From positions 839,952 through 903,951 of the forward strand of contig NZ_JAFMZM010000002.1 in assembly GCF_024436375.1 (NCBI RefSeq): a DNA stretch of 64,000 nucleotides. Reading direction: 5' to 3'. This DNA comes from Nocardioides astragali. Lineage in GTDB: Bacteria; Actinomycetota; Actinomycetes; Propionibacteriales; Nocardioidaceae. Position numbers and translations under genes: made by a program. Position 1 is the first letter of the stretch. Each line of letters begins with the position of its first letter. The notes beneath the pieces were generated by a model, which worked only from the letters and a program-made list of their open reading frames with translations, was not told the origin of the DNA and searched no databases. Positions 35,432 through 44,484 of this stretch are shown here, in pieces.

Positions 35432-36268
35432 TCAGGTGACCTCGGTCCCGCCGTCGGGCTCCGTGCCGTCGCCGCTGTGCGGTGAGGCATGAGTCGGCGC
35501 GGGCGCCTCGGGTGCGTCGGGTGTCTCCACCTCGGCGGGCGGCTGCGGCTCGGCGGGCGGCTGCGGCTCGGCGGGCGGCTGCGGCTCGGCGGGCGGCTGC
35601 GGCTCCGAGGGAGGTTGCGACTCGGCGGCGTCGAGGCCCGCGACGCTGGCGAGCTCGTCCTCGAGGTCGTCCATGTCGGGAAGGTAGGGGGCGAGCTCGG
35701 GCAGCTCCTCGAGCGAGGTGATCCCGATCCGCTCCAGGAAGTAGGACGTGGTGCGGTAGAGGTTGGCACCGCTCTGGTCGTCCTGGCCGGCCTCCTCCAC
35801 CAGCCCCCGCGACAGAAGGGTGCGCATCACCCCGTCGACGTTGACGCCGCGGATGGCCGAGACCCGCGCGCGCGACACGGGCTGCTTGTAGGCCACGACG
35901 GACAGGGTCTCCAGTGCCGCCTGCGTCAGTCGGGCCTGCTGTCCTTCGAGGACGAACGACTCGACGACACCTGCGTACTCCGGACGGGAGTAGAAGCGCC
36001 ACCCACCCGCGACCGGTCGCAGGTCGAAGCCGCGGCCCTGCTCGGCGTACTCCTCGGCGAGCGCCTGGAGGGCGGCCTCGACCTCGGTGACCGGGTGACC
36101 GACGACCGAGGCGAGCCGCACCTTGTCGAGCGGCTCGTCGGAGACCATCAAGATCGCCTCGAGGGCCGGACGCAGCTCGGCGACCGCGACGGCGAGGGTG
36201 TCCACGTCGTCGGACACGGTCGCCTCCGGCGCCACGTCGTACGAGGTGGTGTCGGGCTGCTCGCTCAC
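35432..36268 (-). CDS. scpB: Segregation and condensation protein B
   Basis: ScpB forms the condensin-like complex with Smc and ScpA. The 278-residue protein has two winged-helix domains: LRPALEAILMVSDEPL to EYAEQGRGFDLR, then LTQAALETLSVVAYKQPVSRAR and LYRTTSYFLERIGI. After residue about 205 it carries a proline-rich tail of four EPQPPA repeats coded by 18-bp tandem repeats, ending in acidic GDGTEPDGGTEVT. GTG 36268 follows GGAGGA by five bases. The gene is ten bases downstream of scpA. Confidence 0.96.
   Translation of the reverse strand: MSEQPDTTSYDVAPEATVSDDVDTLAVAVAELRPALEAILMVSDEPLDKVRLASVVGHPVTEVEAALQALAEEYAEQGRGFDLRPVAGGWRFYSRPEYAGVVESFVLEGQQARLTQAALETLSVVAYKQPVSRARVSAIRGVNVDGVMRTLLSRGLVEEAGQDDQSGANLYRTTSYFLERIGITSLEELPELAPYLPDMDDLEDELASVAGLDAAESQPPSEPQPPAEPQPPAEPQPPAEPQPPAEVETPDAPEAPAPTHASPHSGDGTEPDGGTEVT
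35531..35620. repeat. Tandem 18-bp repeat in the 3' part of scpB
   Basis: Four exact copies of CTCGGCGGGCGGCTGCGG run from 35531 to 35602, followed by a degenerate copy to 35620. On the minus strand each copy codes for EPQPPA. As the unit is a multiple of three, copy-number changes keep the frame. This is a candidate variable-number tandem repeat in a tail outside the conserved ScpB core. Confidence 0.95.
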
Positions 36269-36278
36269 TGGTCCTCCC

Positions 36279-37181
36279 TCACTTGTCCCCCGCGGGCTCG
36301 TCCGCCAGGTCATCGGCGGACGGCATGTCTGCATCATCGTCGGACGGCGGAGCCCCGTCGAATTCGTCGTGGATCTCCACGTCCCCGTCCTCCGCACCGG
36401 TCCAGCGGACGGTCAGCTCACCGAGCGGGGTCACCTGGTCGAAGGACACGGCACCCTCGCGGAAGAGCTCGAGGAGGGAGAGGAAGCGCGCCACTGTGGT
36501 GAGGCGGTCGGGAGAGTCACCGCACAGGGCGCGGAACGTCATCGTGCCGCCGCGTCGCAGGCGGTCGACCACGAGCTGCGCCTGCTCTCGCACGCTCACC
36601 TTGGCGGCATGGATGTGGTGGAGCGAGACCTCCAGGACCGGCTTGGGCTCCATCGCCCGGGCGGCGAGCTGCGCGAACTGCTCGAGCCCGATCCCGATGA
36701 GCACCTCGGGCAGCAGGCTCGCGAACCTCTCCTCCAGCCCGACCGCCCGCGGGTGGCGGCGCGACTCGGACGCGAGCCGGTCCTCGAACACCGAGGCCAC
36801 CAGCTTGAACGCGCGGTACTGCATGAGCCGCGCGAACAACAGGTCGCGAGCCTCCAGCAGGGCGAGGTCCTCCTCGTCCTCCACGTCACCCTGCGGCAGC
36901 AGGCGCGCCGCCTTGAGGTCGAGCAGGGTGGCGGCGACGACCAGGAACGAGGTCGTCTGCTCGAGGTCCCATGCGTCGTCGAGCGTCTTGACGTGGGCGA
37001 TGAACTCGTCGGTGACCTGGGAGAGCGCCACCTCGGTGATGTCGAGCTTGTGCTTGGCGATCAGCCCGAGCAGGAGGTCGAAGGGGCCCTCGAAGTTGTC
37101 CAGTCGCACCGCGAACGCCGGGGCCTCGCTCCCCGGCTCGAGCGCGGCCGCGCCGGGAGCGAGGTCGGTCGTGGCGCTCAC
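36279..37181 (-). CDS. scpA: Segregation and condensation protein A
   Basis: ScpA is the kleisin that bridges Smc heads. The 300-residue protein has the N-terminal Smc-neck binding region FEGPFDLLLGLI then KLDITEVALSQV, an acidic middle (GDVEDEEDLALLEAR), and the C-terminal winged helix (FLSLLELFREGAVSFDQ). The last about 35 residues are acidic (PPSDDDADMPSADD). The start overlaps the end of the upstream small gene by four bases. Confidence 0.96.
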   Translation of the reverse strand: MSATTDLAPGAAALEPGSEAPAFAVRLDNFEGPFDLLLGLIAKHKLDITEVALSQVTDEFIAHVKTLDDAWDLEQTTSFLVVAATLLDLKAARLLPQGDVEDEEDLALLEARDLLFARLMQYRAFKLVASVFEDRLASESRRHPRAVGLEERFASLLPEVLIGIGLEQFAQLAARAMEPKPVLEVSLHHIHAAKVSVREQAQLVVDRLRRGGTMTFRALCGDSPDRLTTVARFLSLLELFREGAVSFDQVTPLGELTVRWTGAEDGDVEIHDEFDGAPPSDDDADMPSADDLADEPAGDK

Positions 37182-37528
37182 TCGTCCAGCAGTCGCTGGA
37201 CCAGGGGGCTGTCGGCGCCCTGCGTCTCGAGGTCGGCGAGCACGAGCGCCAGGGCCTCGCGCACCAGGCGTCCCCGGTCGACCGCCAGTCCGTGGCGGCG
37301 CAGGGTCAGCCGGGCGTGCTCGATGTCGAGCAGCTCGTCAGCGGTGACGTAGACCGTCATCTTCTCGTCGTGGCGTACGCGCCCACTCGGGCGCTTGGGC
37401 CCGGGGTCGGTGCCCACCACGTCGGCCGCTGTGTCGTCAGCAACCGCCCGGACGCGACGGGGGCGCTGGTCGGGTGCGGGCGACTCGGCGTCGGATGTCG
37501 GCCGGAACAGGTCGTCCGCGGCCGGCAT
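37178..37528 (-). CDS. Hypothetical protein between parA and scpA
   Basis: This 116-residue protein has a disordered, proline/arginine-rich first half and a C-terminal half with EKMTVYVTADELLDIEHARLTLRR (in part VTADELLDIEHAR) and REALALVLADLE, a ribbon-helix-helix-like pattern of a strand followed by two helices. It is coupled to parA above and scpA below. The position suggests a DNA-binding partner of the ParA-like ATPase, which is inference. GTG 37534, which overlaps the parA stop, is an alternative start. Confidence 0.75.
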   Translation of the reverse strand: MPAADDLFRPTSDAESPAPDQRPRRVRAVADDTAADVVGTDPGPKRPSGRVRHDEKMTVYVTADELLDIEHARLTLRRHGLAVDRGRLVREALALVLADLETQGADSPLVQRLLDE

Positions 37529-37530
37529 GC

Positions 37531-38574
37531 TCACTCGGCGGGCCACCGGGTGAGCACCTCCTTCGCCAGCTGGCGGTAGTGGTCGGCGCCGGTCGAGGAC
37601 GAGGCGTACGACGTGATCGGCTCGCCGGCGACGGTGGCGTCGGAGAACTTCACGGTCCGGCGGATGACGGTGTGGAACACCGTGTCGCCCCACGCCGAGA
37701 CCAGCCTCTCCATCACCTCGCGGCTGTGCAGGGTGCGACCGTCGAACATCGTGCCGAGCACGCCGTCGATCTCCAGCTTGGGGTTGAGCCGCTCGCGGAC
37801 CTTGTCGATCGTGGTCTTCAGCAGCGCCACGCCGCGCAGGGCGAAGTACTCGCACTCCAGCGGCACGATGACGCCGTCGGACGCCGTCAGCGCGTTGACC
37901 GTCAGCAGCCCGAGCGAGGGCTGGCAGTCGATCAGGATGACGTCGTACTTCTCGAGTGCGGGGGCCAGCACCCGCTGCAGGGTCTGCTCGCGAGCGACCT
38001 CGTGCACCAGCTGCACCTCGGCCGCGGACAGGTCGATGTTGGAGGGCAGCAGGTCCATGCCCTCGATGCCCGAGGGCACCACGACGTCGTCGATCTCGAC
38101 CTCGCGATCCATCAGGAGGTTGTAGATCGTCAGGTCCATCTCGTGCGGATTGAGCCCCAGGCCCACCGAGAGGGAGCCCTGCGGGTCGAAGTCGACCAGA
38201 AGCACCTTGCGACCGAACTCGGCCAGCGAGGCGCCGAGGTTGATCGTGGTGGTGGTCTTGCCGACACCGCCCTTCTGGTTGCACATCGAGACGACGCGCG
38301 CCCCACCGTGCCGGGTCAGCGGGATCGGCTCGGGGAACACCGGCATCGGACGACCGGTGGCACCGAGGGGCGCCGGGTCCTGGATGTCGAGGGTGGTCGC
38401 GGTCGCCCGCTCTGCTGTCGGGCGCTCGAAGGGGATCGGCTGGGTCACGGGGTGCTCGTCTCGGGGGGAAGGACCGGGCTGGGCGGACGGGGTCGGCTGC
38501 GGTGGTCGGACCATCGGCGGCATCTCGGACGCACTGCTCCCGACGTTGGAACCGGAAAATGCCGCACCGCTCAT
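37531..38574 (-). CDS. ParA/Soj-family ATPase
   Basis: This 347-residue protein has a deviant Walker A motif in CNQKGGVGKTTTTINL near residue 108, FDPQGSLSVGLGL as switch region and IDCQPSLGLLTVNAL as Walker B. The first 100 residues are proline-rich and unstructured. This ParA homologue next to scpAB is a conserved actinobacterial feature, distinct from the ParA of the parAB pair near the origin. ATG 38574 follows AAGGAG by six bases. Role in chromosome organisation is inferred from context. Confidence 0.9.
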   Translation of the reverse strand: MSGAAFSGSNVGSSASEMPPMVRPPQPTPSAQPGPSPRDEHPVTQPIPFERPTAERATATTLDIQDPAPLGATGRPMPVFPEPIPLTRHGGARVVSMCNQKGGVGKTTTTINLGASLAEFGRKVLLVDFDPQGSLSVGLGLNPHEMDLTIYNLLMDREVEIDDVVVPSGIEGMDLLPSNIDLSAAEVQLVHEVAREQTLQRVLAPALEKYDVILIDCQPSLGLLTVNALTASDGVIVPLECEYFALRGVALLKTTIDKVRERLNPKLEIDGVLGTMFDGRTLHSREVMERLVSAWGDTVFHTVIRRTVKFSDATVAGEPITSYASSSTGADHYRQLAKEVLTRWPAE

Positions 38575-38757
38575 GTCAGCTCCTTCACGCATCGACTTGC
38601 CTTCGATTGGATCACGCCGAAGGGCCCGAGCTTTGTCGACACGTCGACAGTTCTCCGAACGGCTTCGCGCGACTGTAGGACCGCTGCACCGCCCCCACAA
38701 CATCGCGGGCCAGTCCCACAGGCACCTGCCGAAATCTGTGTACGACGCCCCGGTCCC

Positions 38758-38796
38758 GTGCACAGGCGGAGCCCGCCTGTGCACAACCCTGTGCAC
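38758..38796. repeat. GTGCAC-containing inverted and direct repeats upstream of parA
   Basis: GTGCACAGGCGG (38758-38769), loop AGC and CCGCCTGTGCAC (38773-38784) form a perfect 12-bp hairpin. CCTGTGCAC recurs at 38788-38796. It lies between the 305-residue membrane-protein gene and the parA-like gene. It may terminate the upstream transcript or serve as a protein-binding site. Another repeat, TGTCGAC-AC-GTCGACA, is at 38634-38649, closer to parA. Apart from these, the 297-base gap holds no gene. Confidence 0.7.
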
Positions 38797-38871
38797 TCCT
38801 CAGCCGTGCCGGCGACGAGTCGCGATGGTCCTACCTGGGGCGGGCGAATCGGGTCGGTCAGTGCCGCGCCG

Positions 38872-39789
38872 TCACCGGGCTGAACCGATCCGGGCGCATC
38901 CGTCCAGCTGACTCGCCTCGCGAGCTGCTGCCTTGTAGGCGTCGAGGTCGCGCACGCCCTGTTGCCACATGGACAACCACATCCGGGTGGCGTCCTCCGG
39001 GGAGAGCTCACCCAGGAGCATCATGTCCATGTGCTGGACGTGCTGGTCCCACGTGTCGATGGATCTCGATGCAGCGCGGACGACGCCGATCTCCGCCTCC
39101 ACCTGCTGGGCGCACGCGGGGAGTGCTTGCGCGCCGGGAGCCAGCAGGGCGGGGCTCGGACAGTCCACGCCACGTAGCCGCAAGGTCCGCATGGCCTCGC
39201 GGAAGTCCGCGACCCGGCGCTGGGCCCCCACCCTGGTCCGGTTCCAGAAGGCCGTCGCCTGCGGCAGCGTGATCTCGCCGACGACCAGCTTGTTCATCGC
39301 GCCGACGTGCACGGCCCACTGGTCGAGCGAGGGCTGGGCTGCCTGGAGCACGCCCGCGATGGTCCGCGAAGCGCTCGCGCAGCGCGAGAGCCGAGTAGCG
39401 AACGGACGATCGGGCGAGGCTGTGACGCCGGTGTCGGAGGTACCGGTGTCGGGAGTCCCCGTGTCTGAGGTTCCGTCGAGGGGCTCACTCCTCCCGGCGA
39501 GCCTGGTCCCGTCGGTCGAGCCCCCTTCAGCGTCGTCGCCGGTGACCATCTGCCAGGTCAGCACCACGATGAGACTCGTCACGACACCGAGGATGAAGGT
39601 GCCGGCCAGCGCGGACCACCCCAGGCGTTGCGGCGATGGCTCCGTCAGCCAGTCGGCATTCTCCGGCTCCCGCCACTCATCGATCTCGTCGACCTCGTCG
39701 GGCTGAGGGTCCTGCGCGTCGGCGGCTGGCGGGCTGGCGTCCTCTCCGGCGTCGGGCGCTTGGTCGCGGTCTGGCCGTTCGTCCTGCAT
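38872..39789 (-). CDS. Single-span membrane protein with large extracytoplasmic domain, unknown function
   Basis: The 305-residue protein has an acidic cytoplasmic N-terminus (DEVDEIDEWREPE), one membrane segment (LAGTFILGVVTSLIVVL, near residues 65-82), a Thr/Asp/Gly repeat linker (TGTPDTGTSDTG) and an extracytoplasmic domain with paired cysteines (LSRCASASR, VDCPSP, LPACAQQ, DGCARIG). This suggests a disulphide-stabilised helical domain. I do not recognise it. ATG 39789 is chosen; GTG 39804 is possible. It is downstream of the helicase on the same strand. Confidence 0.72.
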   Translation of the reverse strand: MQDERPDRDQAPDAGEDASPPAADAQDPQPDEVDEIDEWREPENADWLTEPSPQRLGWSALAGTFILGVVTSLIVVLTWQMVTGDDAEGGSTDGTRLAGRSEPLDGTSDTGTPDTGTSDTGVTASPDRPFATRLSRCASASRTIAGVLQAAQPSLDQWAVHVGAMNKLVVGEITLPQATAFWNRTRVGAQRRVADFREAMRTLRLRGVDCPSPALLAPGAQALPACAQQVEAEIGVVRAASRSIDTWDQHVQHMDMMLLGELSPEDATRMWLSMWQQGVRDLDAYKAAAREASQLDGCARIGSAR

Positions 39790-39925
39790 CTGCCTCACCC
39801 CCACGCGAAAAGTCCGATCCTCTGCACGCTATGCCGAGGGGTGGAGGTCGTCGCCCCCAGAATTGGGGAAGCTGATGGCGTGGCACGGGGGACCGAGAGG
39901 TTCGTGTGCCTCTGGCGTGTCGCGC

Positions 39926-42529
39926 TCAGAGGCGACGCATCGCCACAGTCGCCAGGACGAGCTCTCCGGCCTCGTCGGTGGCGTCGCAGTCCACGACCGC
40001 CTCGATGACCCAGTCGTGGTCGCCCGCGGGGTCGTGGATCGTCTGGCGTACGTCACGCACCCGCGAGGTCGTGTCCTCCTCCGCCCCGACGGGGTGGCCG
40101 GTGCGCTCCTCCCCCACCACCAGCAGCTCGGGTCCACGGGCGTCGCCGTCGATGAGCACCGAGTCGTGGTCGGCGTAGTAGTCCTCGAGTGCCGCGTCCC
40201 AGACCGACCGTCCCACGACGACCTGGCGGGGCGGGTCCGTGCGGTCGGCGGCGGCTCGCTCGAGCCGGACCAAGGTGTCCAGGTCGTCACGCGAGACCGC
40301 GTCGACGCGGGCCCACATGGCGTTGCGCAGCATCACCCGGAACGGGCGCTCCTGCCGCGACAGCGGCCGTGGCGGCGGTGGTGGCTCGTGGTGCGCGACC
40401 GCGCTGGAGGCGTGGTCGGGGTCGGAGAGGGCCTCCCACTCGTCGAGCAGCGAGGAGTCGGTCTGTCGCACCGTCTCCCCCAGCCACTCGATCACGTCCT
40501 CGACCTCAGGGGCCCGGTGCGCCTCGGGCACCGTCTGGCGCAACGTCCGGTAGGCGTCGGTGAGGTAGCGCAGGACCAGGCCCTCGGAGCGGGCGAGCTG
40601 GTAGCGGCCGACGAAGTCGGTGAACCCCATGCCGTTCTCCCACATCTCCCGCACGATCGACTTCGGGGAGAGGGCGTCGTCGTGCAGCCACGGATGGGTC
40701 TGCCGATAGGTCTCGTAGAGCGCCTCGAGGAGCTCGCGCAGCGGCTGGGGCCACGTGATCTGCTCCAGCAGCGCCATCCGTTCGTCGTACTCGATGCCGT
40801 CGGCCTTCATCTCACCGATGGCCTCACCGCGCGCGGCGTGCTGCTGGGCCATCAGGATCTGGCGCGGCGCCTCGAGGACCGCCTCGACCACGGAGACCAC
40901 GTCGACGCCGTAGGTCTCCGACTCCGGGTCGAGCACGTCGAAGGCGGCCAGGGCGAAGTGCGACAGCGGCTGGTTGAGCGCGAAGTCGACCGGCAGGTCC
41001 ACCGTCAGCACGAACCGGCGACCGAAGCGGTCGACCTCGTCCAGCCGGGTGACGATGCCGGTGCGGAGCAGGGAGCGTGACAGCCGCAGGGCCCGGCGGG
41101 CGAGCCGCAGTCGACCGCGGCGCTCCTCGTGGTTGTCCATGACCAGGCGGTGCATGACCGCGAAGGCGTCCTCCTCGCGCGCCACGACGTTCACGAGCAT
41201 CGCGTTGTCGACCTTCATCCGGCTCGTGAGCCGCTCCGGCACTCCGGCCACCAGCTTGTCGAAGGTCTGCTCGGTCCACACGACCGTGCCCTCGGGCGCC
41301 TTCTTGAGCTGGGCCTTCGACTTCTTCTTCCCGGCCGCCTGGCGCGCGGCGATCTTGGCCTTCGCCTGCTCGTTCTCGATCACGAAGTCGGGAGCCTGTA
41401 CGACGACGTAGCCGGCCGTGTCGTAGCCGGCGCGACCGGCCCGGCCGGCGATCTGCTGGAACTCCCGCGTCCGGAGCACCCGCATCCGGTTGCCGTCGAA
41501 CTTCGCCAGACCGGTGAACAGCACCGTGCGGATCGGCACGTTGATCCCGACGCCGAGGGTGTCGGTGCCGCAGATGACCCGCAGGAGCCCAGCTTGGGCG
41601 AGGGTCTCCACGAGGCGGCGGTACTTGGGCAGCATCCCGGCGTGGTGGACCCCGATCCCGCTGCGGACCAGCCGCGACAGGGTCTTGCCGAAGCCCGCAC
41701 CGAACCGGAATGCCCCGATCCGCTCGGCGATCGCCTCCTTGTCGACCTTCAGCCCCCCGCTGGCCGCGCCCAGACGCGACTTCAGCAGGTTGGTCGCGTG
41801 CTCGACGGCGGCGGCCTGGGTGAAGTGGACGACGTAGACCGGGTCCTGCCCCGTCGTGACCAGCTCCTCCAAGGTGTCGTCCAGCGGCTCCATCGACCAG
41901 CGGAAGCTCAGCGGCACCGGCCGCTCGGCGTCGTCGACGACGGCTGTCGCGCGGCCGGTGCGGCGCGCGAGGTCCTCGACGAAGAAGGAGACGTCGCCCA
42001 GCGTCGCCGACATCAGCAGGAACTGCGCGTCCACCAGCTCCAGCAGCGGGACCTGCCAGGCCCAGCCCCGGTCGTGCTCGGAGTAGAAGTGGAACTCGTC
42101 CATCACCACCAGGCCGACGTCGGCGGCGCTTCCCTCGCGCAAAGCGATGTTGGCCAGCACCTCGGCGGTGCAGCAGATGATCGGGGCATCGGGGTTGACG
42201 GCCGCGTCGCCGGTCAGCATGCCGACGTTGTCGGCGCCAAAGACCTCGATGAGGGCGAAGAACTTCTCGCTCACGAGTGCCTTGATGGGCGCGGTGTAGA
42301 AGCTCACCTTGTCCTGCGCGAGGGCGGCGACGTGCGCGCCGACGGCGACCAGCGACTTCCCCGAGCCGGTCGGGGTCGCGAGGATGACGTGGTTGCCGCC
42401 CAGGATCTCGATGACCGCCTCGTCCTGGTGCGGGTAGAGCGCCAGGCCCTGGTCGAGGACCCACGAGGCGAAGGCGTCGTAGACCTCGTCCGCGTCGGCC
42501 CCGGTGGGGACCCGGGTGTCGAGGCGCAT
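39926..42529 (-). CDS. DEAD/DEAH-box RNA helicase with DUF3516 C-terminus
   Basis: This 867-residue helicase has GSGKSLVAVGA (motif I), VVMDEFHFYS (motif II, DEFH), LLMSATLGD (motif III) and QQIAGRAGRAGYDT (motif VI). It is a Ski2-like superfamily 2 enzyme, and the long C-terminal half (over 350 residues) fits DUF3516, typical of actinobacteria. Its role is probably in RNA turnover. ATG 42529 is preferred over a TTG four codons upstream. It is read divergently from the ABC transporter genes, 105 bases apart. Confidence 0.93.
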   Translation of the reverse strand: MRLDTRVPTGADADEVYDAFASWVLDQGLALYPHQDEAVIEILGGNHVILATPTGSGKSLVAVGAHVAALAQDKVSFYTAPIKALVSEKFFALIEVFGADNVGMLTGDAAVNPDAPIICCTAEVLANIALREGSAADVGLVVMDEFHFYSEHDRGWAWQVPLLELVDAQFLLMSATLGDVSFFVEDLARRTGRATAVVDDAERPVPLSFRWSMEPLDDTLEELVTTGQDPVYVVHFTQAAAVEHATNLLKSRLGAASGGLKVDKEAIAERIGAFRFGAGFGKTLSRLVRSGIGVHHAGMLPKYRRLVETLAQAGLLRVICGTDTLGVGINVPIRTVLFTGLAKFDGNRMRVLRTREFQQIAGRAGRAGYDTAGYVVVQAPDFVIENEQAKAKIAARQAAGKKKSKAQLKKAPEGTVVWTEQTFDKLVAGVPERLTSRMKVDNAMLVNVVAREEDAFAVMHRLVMDNHEERRGRLRLARRALRLSRSLLRTGIVTRLDEVDRFGRRFVLTVDLPVDFALNQPLSHFALAAFDVLDPESETYGVDVVSVVEAVLEAPRQILMAQQHAARGEAIGEMKADGIEYDERMALLEQITWPQPLRELLEALYETYRQTHPWLHDDALSPKSIVREMWENGMGFTDFVGRYQLARSEGLVLRYLTDAYRTLRQTVPEAHRAPEVEDVIEWLGETVRQTDSSLLDEWEALSDPDHASSAVAHHEPPPPPRPLSRQERPFRVMLRNAMWARVDAVSRDDLDTLVRLERAAADRTDPPRQVVVGRSVWDAALEDYYADHDSVLIDGDARGPELLVVGEERTGHPVGAEEDTTSRVRDVRQTIHDPAGDHDWVIEAVVDCDATDEAGELVLATVAMRRL

Positions 42530-42634
42530 GCCCCGATCCAACCACCTGGCCCTGAGACCGGCGCAGGCGGCGTGACTGCGGCGCGACGGCGCCGTGAAAC
42601 CGCGGTGAAAGCAGCCTGCCCCACGCTGCCCGGC

Positions 42635-43669
42635 ATGAACTCATCACCCACCTCCACACCCACCCCGGCGCCGGCCGTGCGGGCCGAGGGCCTCGTCAAG
42701 ACCTTCGGGGACCAGCGAGCCGTCGACGGCGTCGACCTCGAGGTCCACCGAGGCGAGGTCTTCGGCGTCCTCGGACCCAACGGCGCCGGCAAGACGACCA
42801 TGCTCAAGATGCTTGCCACCCTCCTCCCCCTCGACGGTGGCCAGGCCGAGGTGTTCGGACACGACGTCCACACCGAGCCCCACCTGGTCCGTCAGCTGCT
42901 CGGCGTCACCGGCCAGTACGCCTCCGTCGACGAGAACCTCACCGCCACCGAGAACCTGTGGCTCTTCGCCCGGCTCCAGGGCCTGGGCCGGATCGAGGCA
43001 CGGCAGCGGGGCCGGCACCTCCTTGAGCAGTTCGACCTCACCGCTGCAGCGGCGAAGCCCATCTCCGCCTTCTCGGGCGGCATGCGCCGCCGGCTCGACC
43101 TCGCCGCCAGCCTCATCACGCGCCCACCGTTGATCTTCCTCGACGAGCCGACCACCGGCCTGGACCCCCGCACCCGGGGCCAGATGTGGGACACCATCCG
43201 CGAGCTGGTCAGCGAGGGAAGCACCGTGCTCCTCACCACCCAGTACCTCGAGGAGGCCGACCAGCTGGCCGACCGGATCGCGGTCATCGACCACGGCACC
43301 AAGGTCGCCGAGGGCACCGCCGACGAGCTCAAGTCCTCGGTCGGCCGCGCCACCCTCCAGCTCGAGCTGGTCGACGTGGCCGACCTGGCGGCGACCGCGG
43401 ACCTGGCCGAGCGGATGCTCGGCGAGGCGCCCGTGCTCACCCCCGAGTCGCGGCGGGTCAACATCCCGCTCCAGCGGACCGACCAGTCCGTCGACGTCCT
43501 CGTGGCCCTGCGGGACCGGGGGGTCGCGATCGAGTCCGTGACGGTGCAGAAGCCCTCCCTCGACGAGGTGTTCCTCGCCCTGACCGGGCACGACGCCGGC
43601 CCCGAGCAGTCACCCGACACCACCGCCGGAGCCGACCGCGGCGCCGACCGGATCGAGGCAGTCCGATGA
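42635..43669 (+). CDS. ABC transporter ATP-binding protein (DrrA type)
   Basis: The 344-residue protein has Walker A GPNGAGKTT near residue 51, SAFSGGMRRRLDLA as the signature, Walker B LIFLDEPTTGLD and the switch histidine region replaced by LLTTQYLEEAD, with Q in place of H as in the DrrA/daunorubicin-resistance group. The C-terminal 100 residues form the extra DrrA-type domain. It pairs with the overlapping permease as an exporter; substrate unknown, possibly a drug or lipid. Confidence 0.93.
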   Translation: MNSSPTSTPTPAPAVRAEGLVKTFGDQRAVDGVDLEVHRGEVFGVLGPNGAGKTTMLKMLATLLPLDGGQAEVFGHDVHTEPHLVRQLLGVTGQYASVDENLTATENLWLFARLQGLGRIEARQRGRHLLEQFDLTAAAAKPISAFSGGMRRRLDLAASLITRPPLIFLDEPTTGLDPRTRGQMWDTIRELVSEGSTVLLTTQYLEEADQLADRIAVIDHGTKVAEGTADELKSSVGRATLQLELVDVADLAATADLAERMLGEAPVLTPESRRVNIPLQRTDQSVDVLVALRDRGVAIESVTVQKPSLDEVFLALTGHDAGPEQSPDTTAGADRGADRIEAVR

Positions 43670-44484
43670 CCACCACCCAGACGACACCCGTCGCCCCCGA
43701 GCTGATGGAGCTCCCCGCCCGCGTCAGCCTCGCCGACACCGTGTCCCAGACCATGACGCTGGCGTGGCGTGCGACGGTGAAGATGCGGCGCAGCCTGGAG
43801 GTGATGTTCGACGTCACCATCCAGCCGCTCATCTTCACGGCGATGTTCGCCTACATCTTCGGCGGGGCGATCTCCGGCGACGTGGGAAGCTACCTCCCGC
43901 ACATCATCCCCGGCCTCATCGGGCAGACCGTGCTGACCGCGTGCGTCGCCACCGGCGTACAGCTGCGGCAGGACCTCGACTCGGGCGTCTTCGACCGCTT
44001 CAAGGTGCTCCCCATCGCTCGGATCGCACCCCTCGCCGGCCCGATGGTCGCCGACATGCTGCGCTACTTCATCGCGGCAGTTCTCACCTTCGGTGTGGGG
44101 ATCGTGATCGGCTACCGGCCCGGTGGCGGGTTCACCGGAGTCGCGGGCGCCGTCCTGCTGGCGGTGCTGGCCGGCTGGTCGCTGGCCTGGATCTTCACGT
44201 TCTTCGGCCTGGTCGGGCGCAACGCGCAGGGCGTCCAGGGCATCTCGTTGCTCGTGATGTTCCCGCTGACGTTCCTGTCCAACGCCTTCGTGCCGACCGA
44301 CACGATGCCTCGCCCGCTCGAGGCGTTCGCGGAGGTCAACCCGGTGTCGCTGGTCATCACGGCCCTTCGCGACCTCGCCAACGACGGTCAGGTCACCGGG
44401 TCGGTCGGCTGGGCCCTCCTGGGCTGTGCCGTGGTGGTGGCGGTCTTCGCCCCGCTGTCGGTGCGGCGCTTCAAGAAGATGTGA
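43666..44484 (+). CDS. ABC-2 type transporter permease (DrrB type)
   Basis: This 272-residue permease has six membrane segments and an N-terminal cytoplasmic helix. The family motifs IIPGLIGQTV, LPIARIAPLAGPMVADML and PLTFLSNAFVPTDTMP are present, as in DrrB/daunorubicin-resistance exporters. The ATG overlaps the stop of the ATPase gene (ATGA). Its last 14 bases overlap the end of the convergent AfsR-like gene. Confidence 0.93.
   Translation: MTTTQTTPVAPELMELPARVSLADTVSQTMTLAWRATVKMRRSLEVMFDVTIQPLIFTAMFAYIFGGAISGDVGSYLPHIIPGLIGQTVLTACVATGVQLRQDLDSGVFDRFKVLPIARIAPLAGPMVADMLRYFIAAVLTFGVGIVIGYRPGGGFTGVAGAVLLAVLAGWSLAWIFTFFGLVGRNAQGVQGISLLVMFPLTFLSNAFVPTDTMPRPLEAFAEVNPVSLVITALRDLANDGQVTGSVGWALLGCAVVVAVFAPLSVRRFKKM

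Noticed and set aside
35531..35620. Possible CRISPR-like repeat array
   Set aside because: The repeats are contiguous 18-mers without spacers and lie inside scpB.
38758..38796. Possible parS site for ParB
   Set aside because: The sequence does not match the TGTTTCACGTGAAACA-type parS of actinobacteria, so it is kept only as an unexplained repeat.
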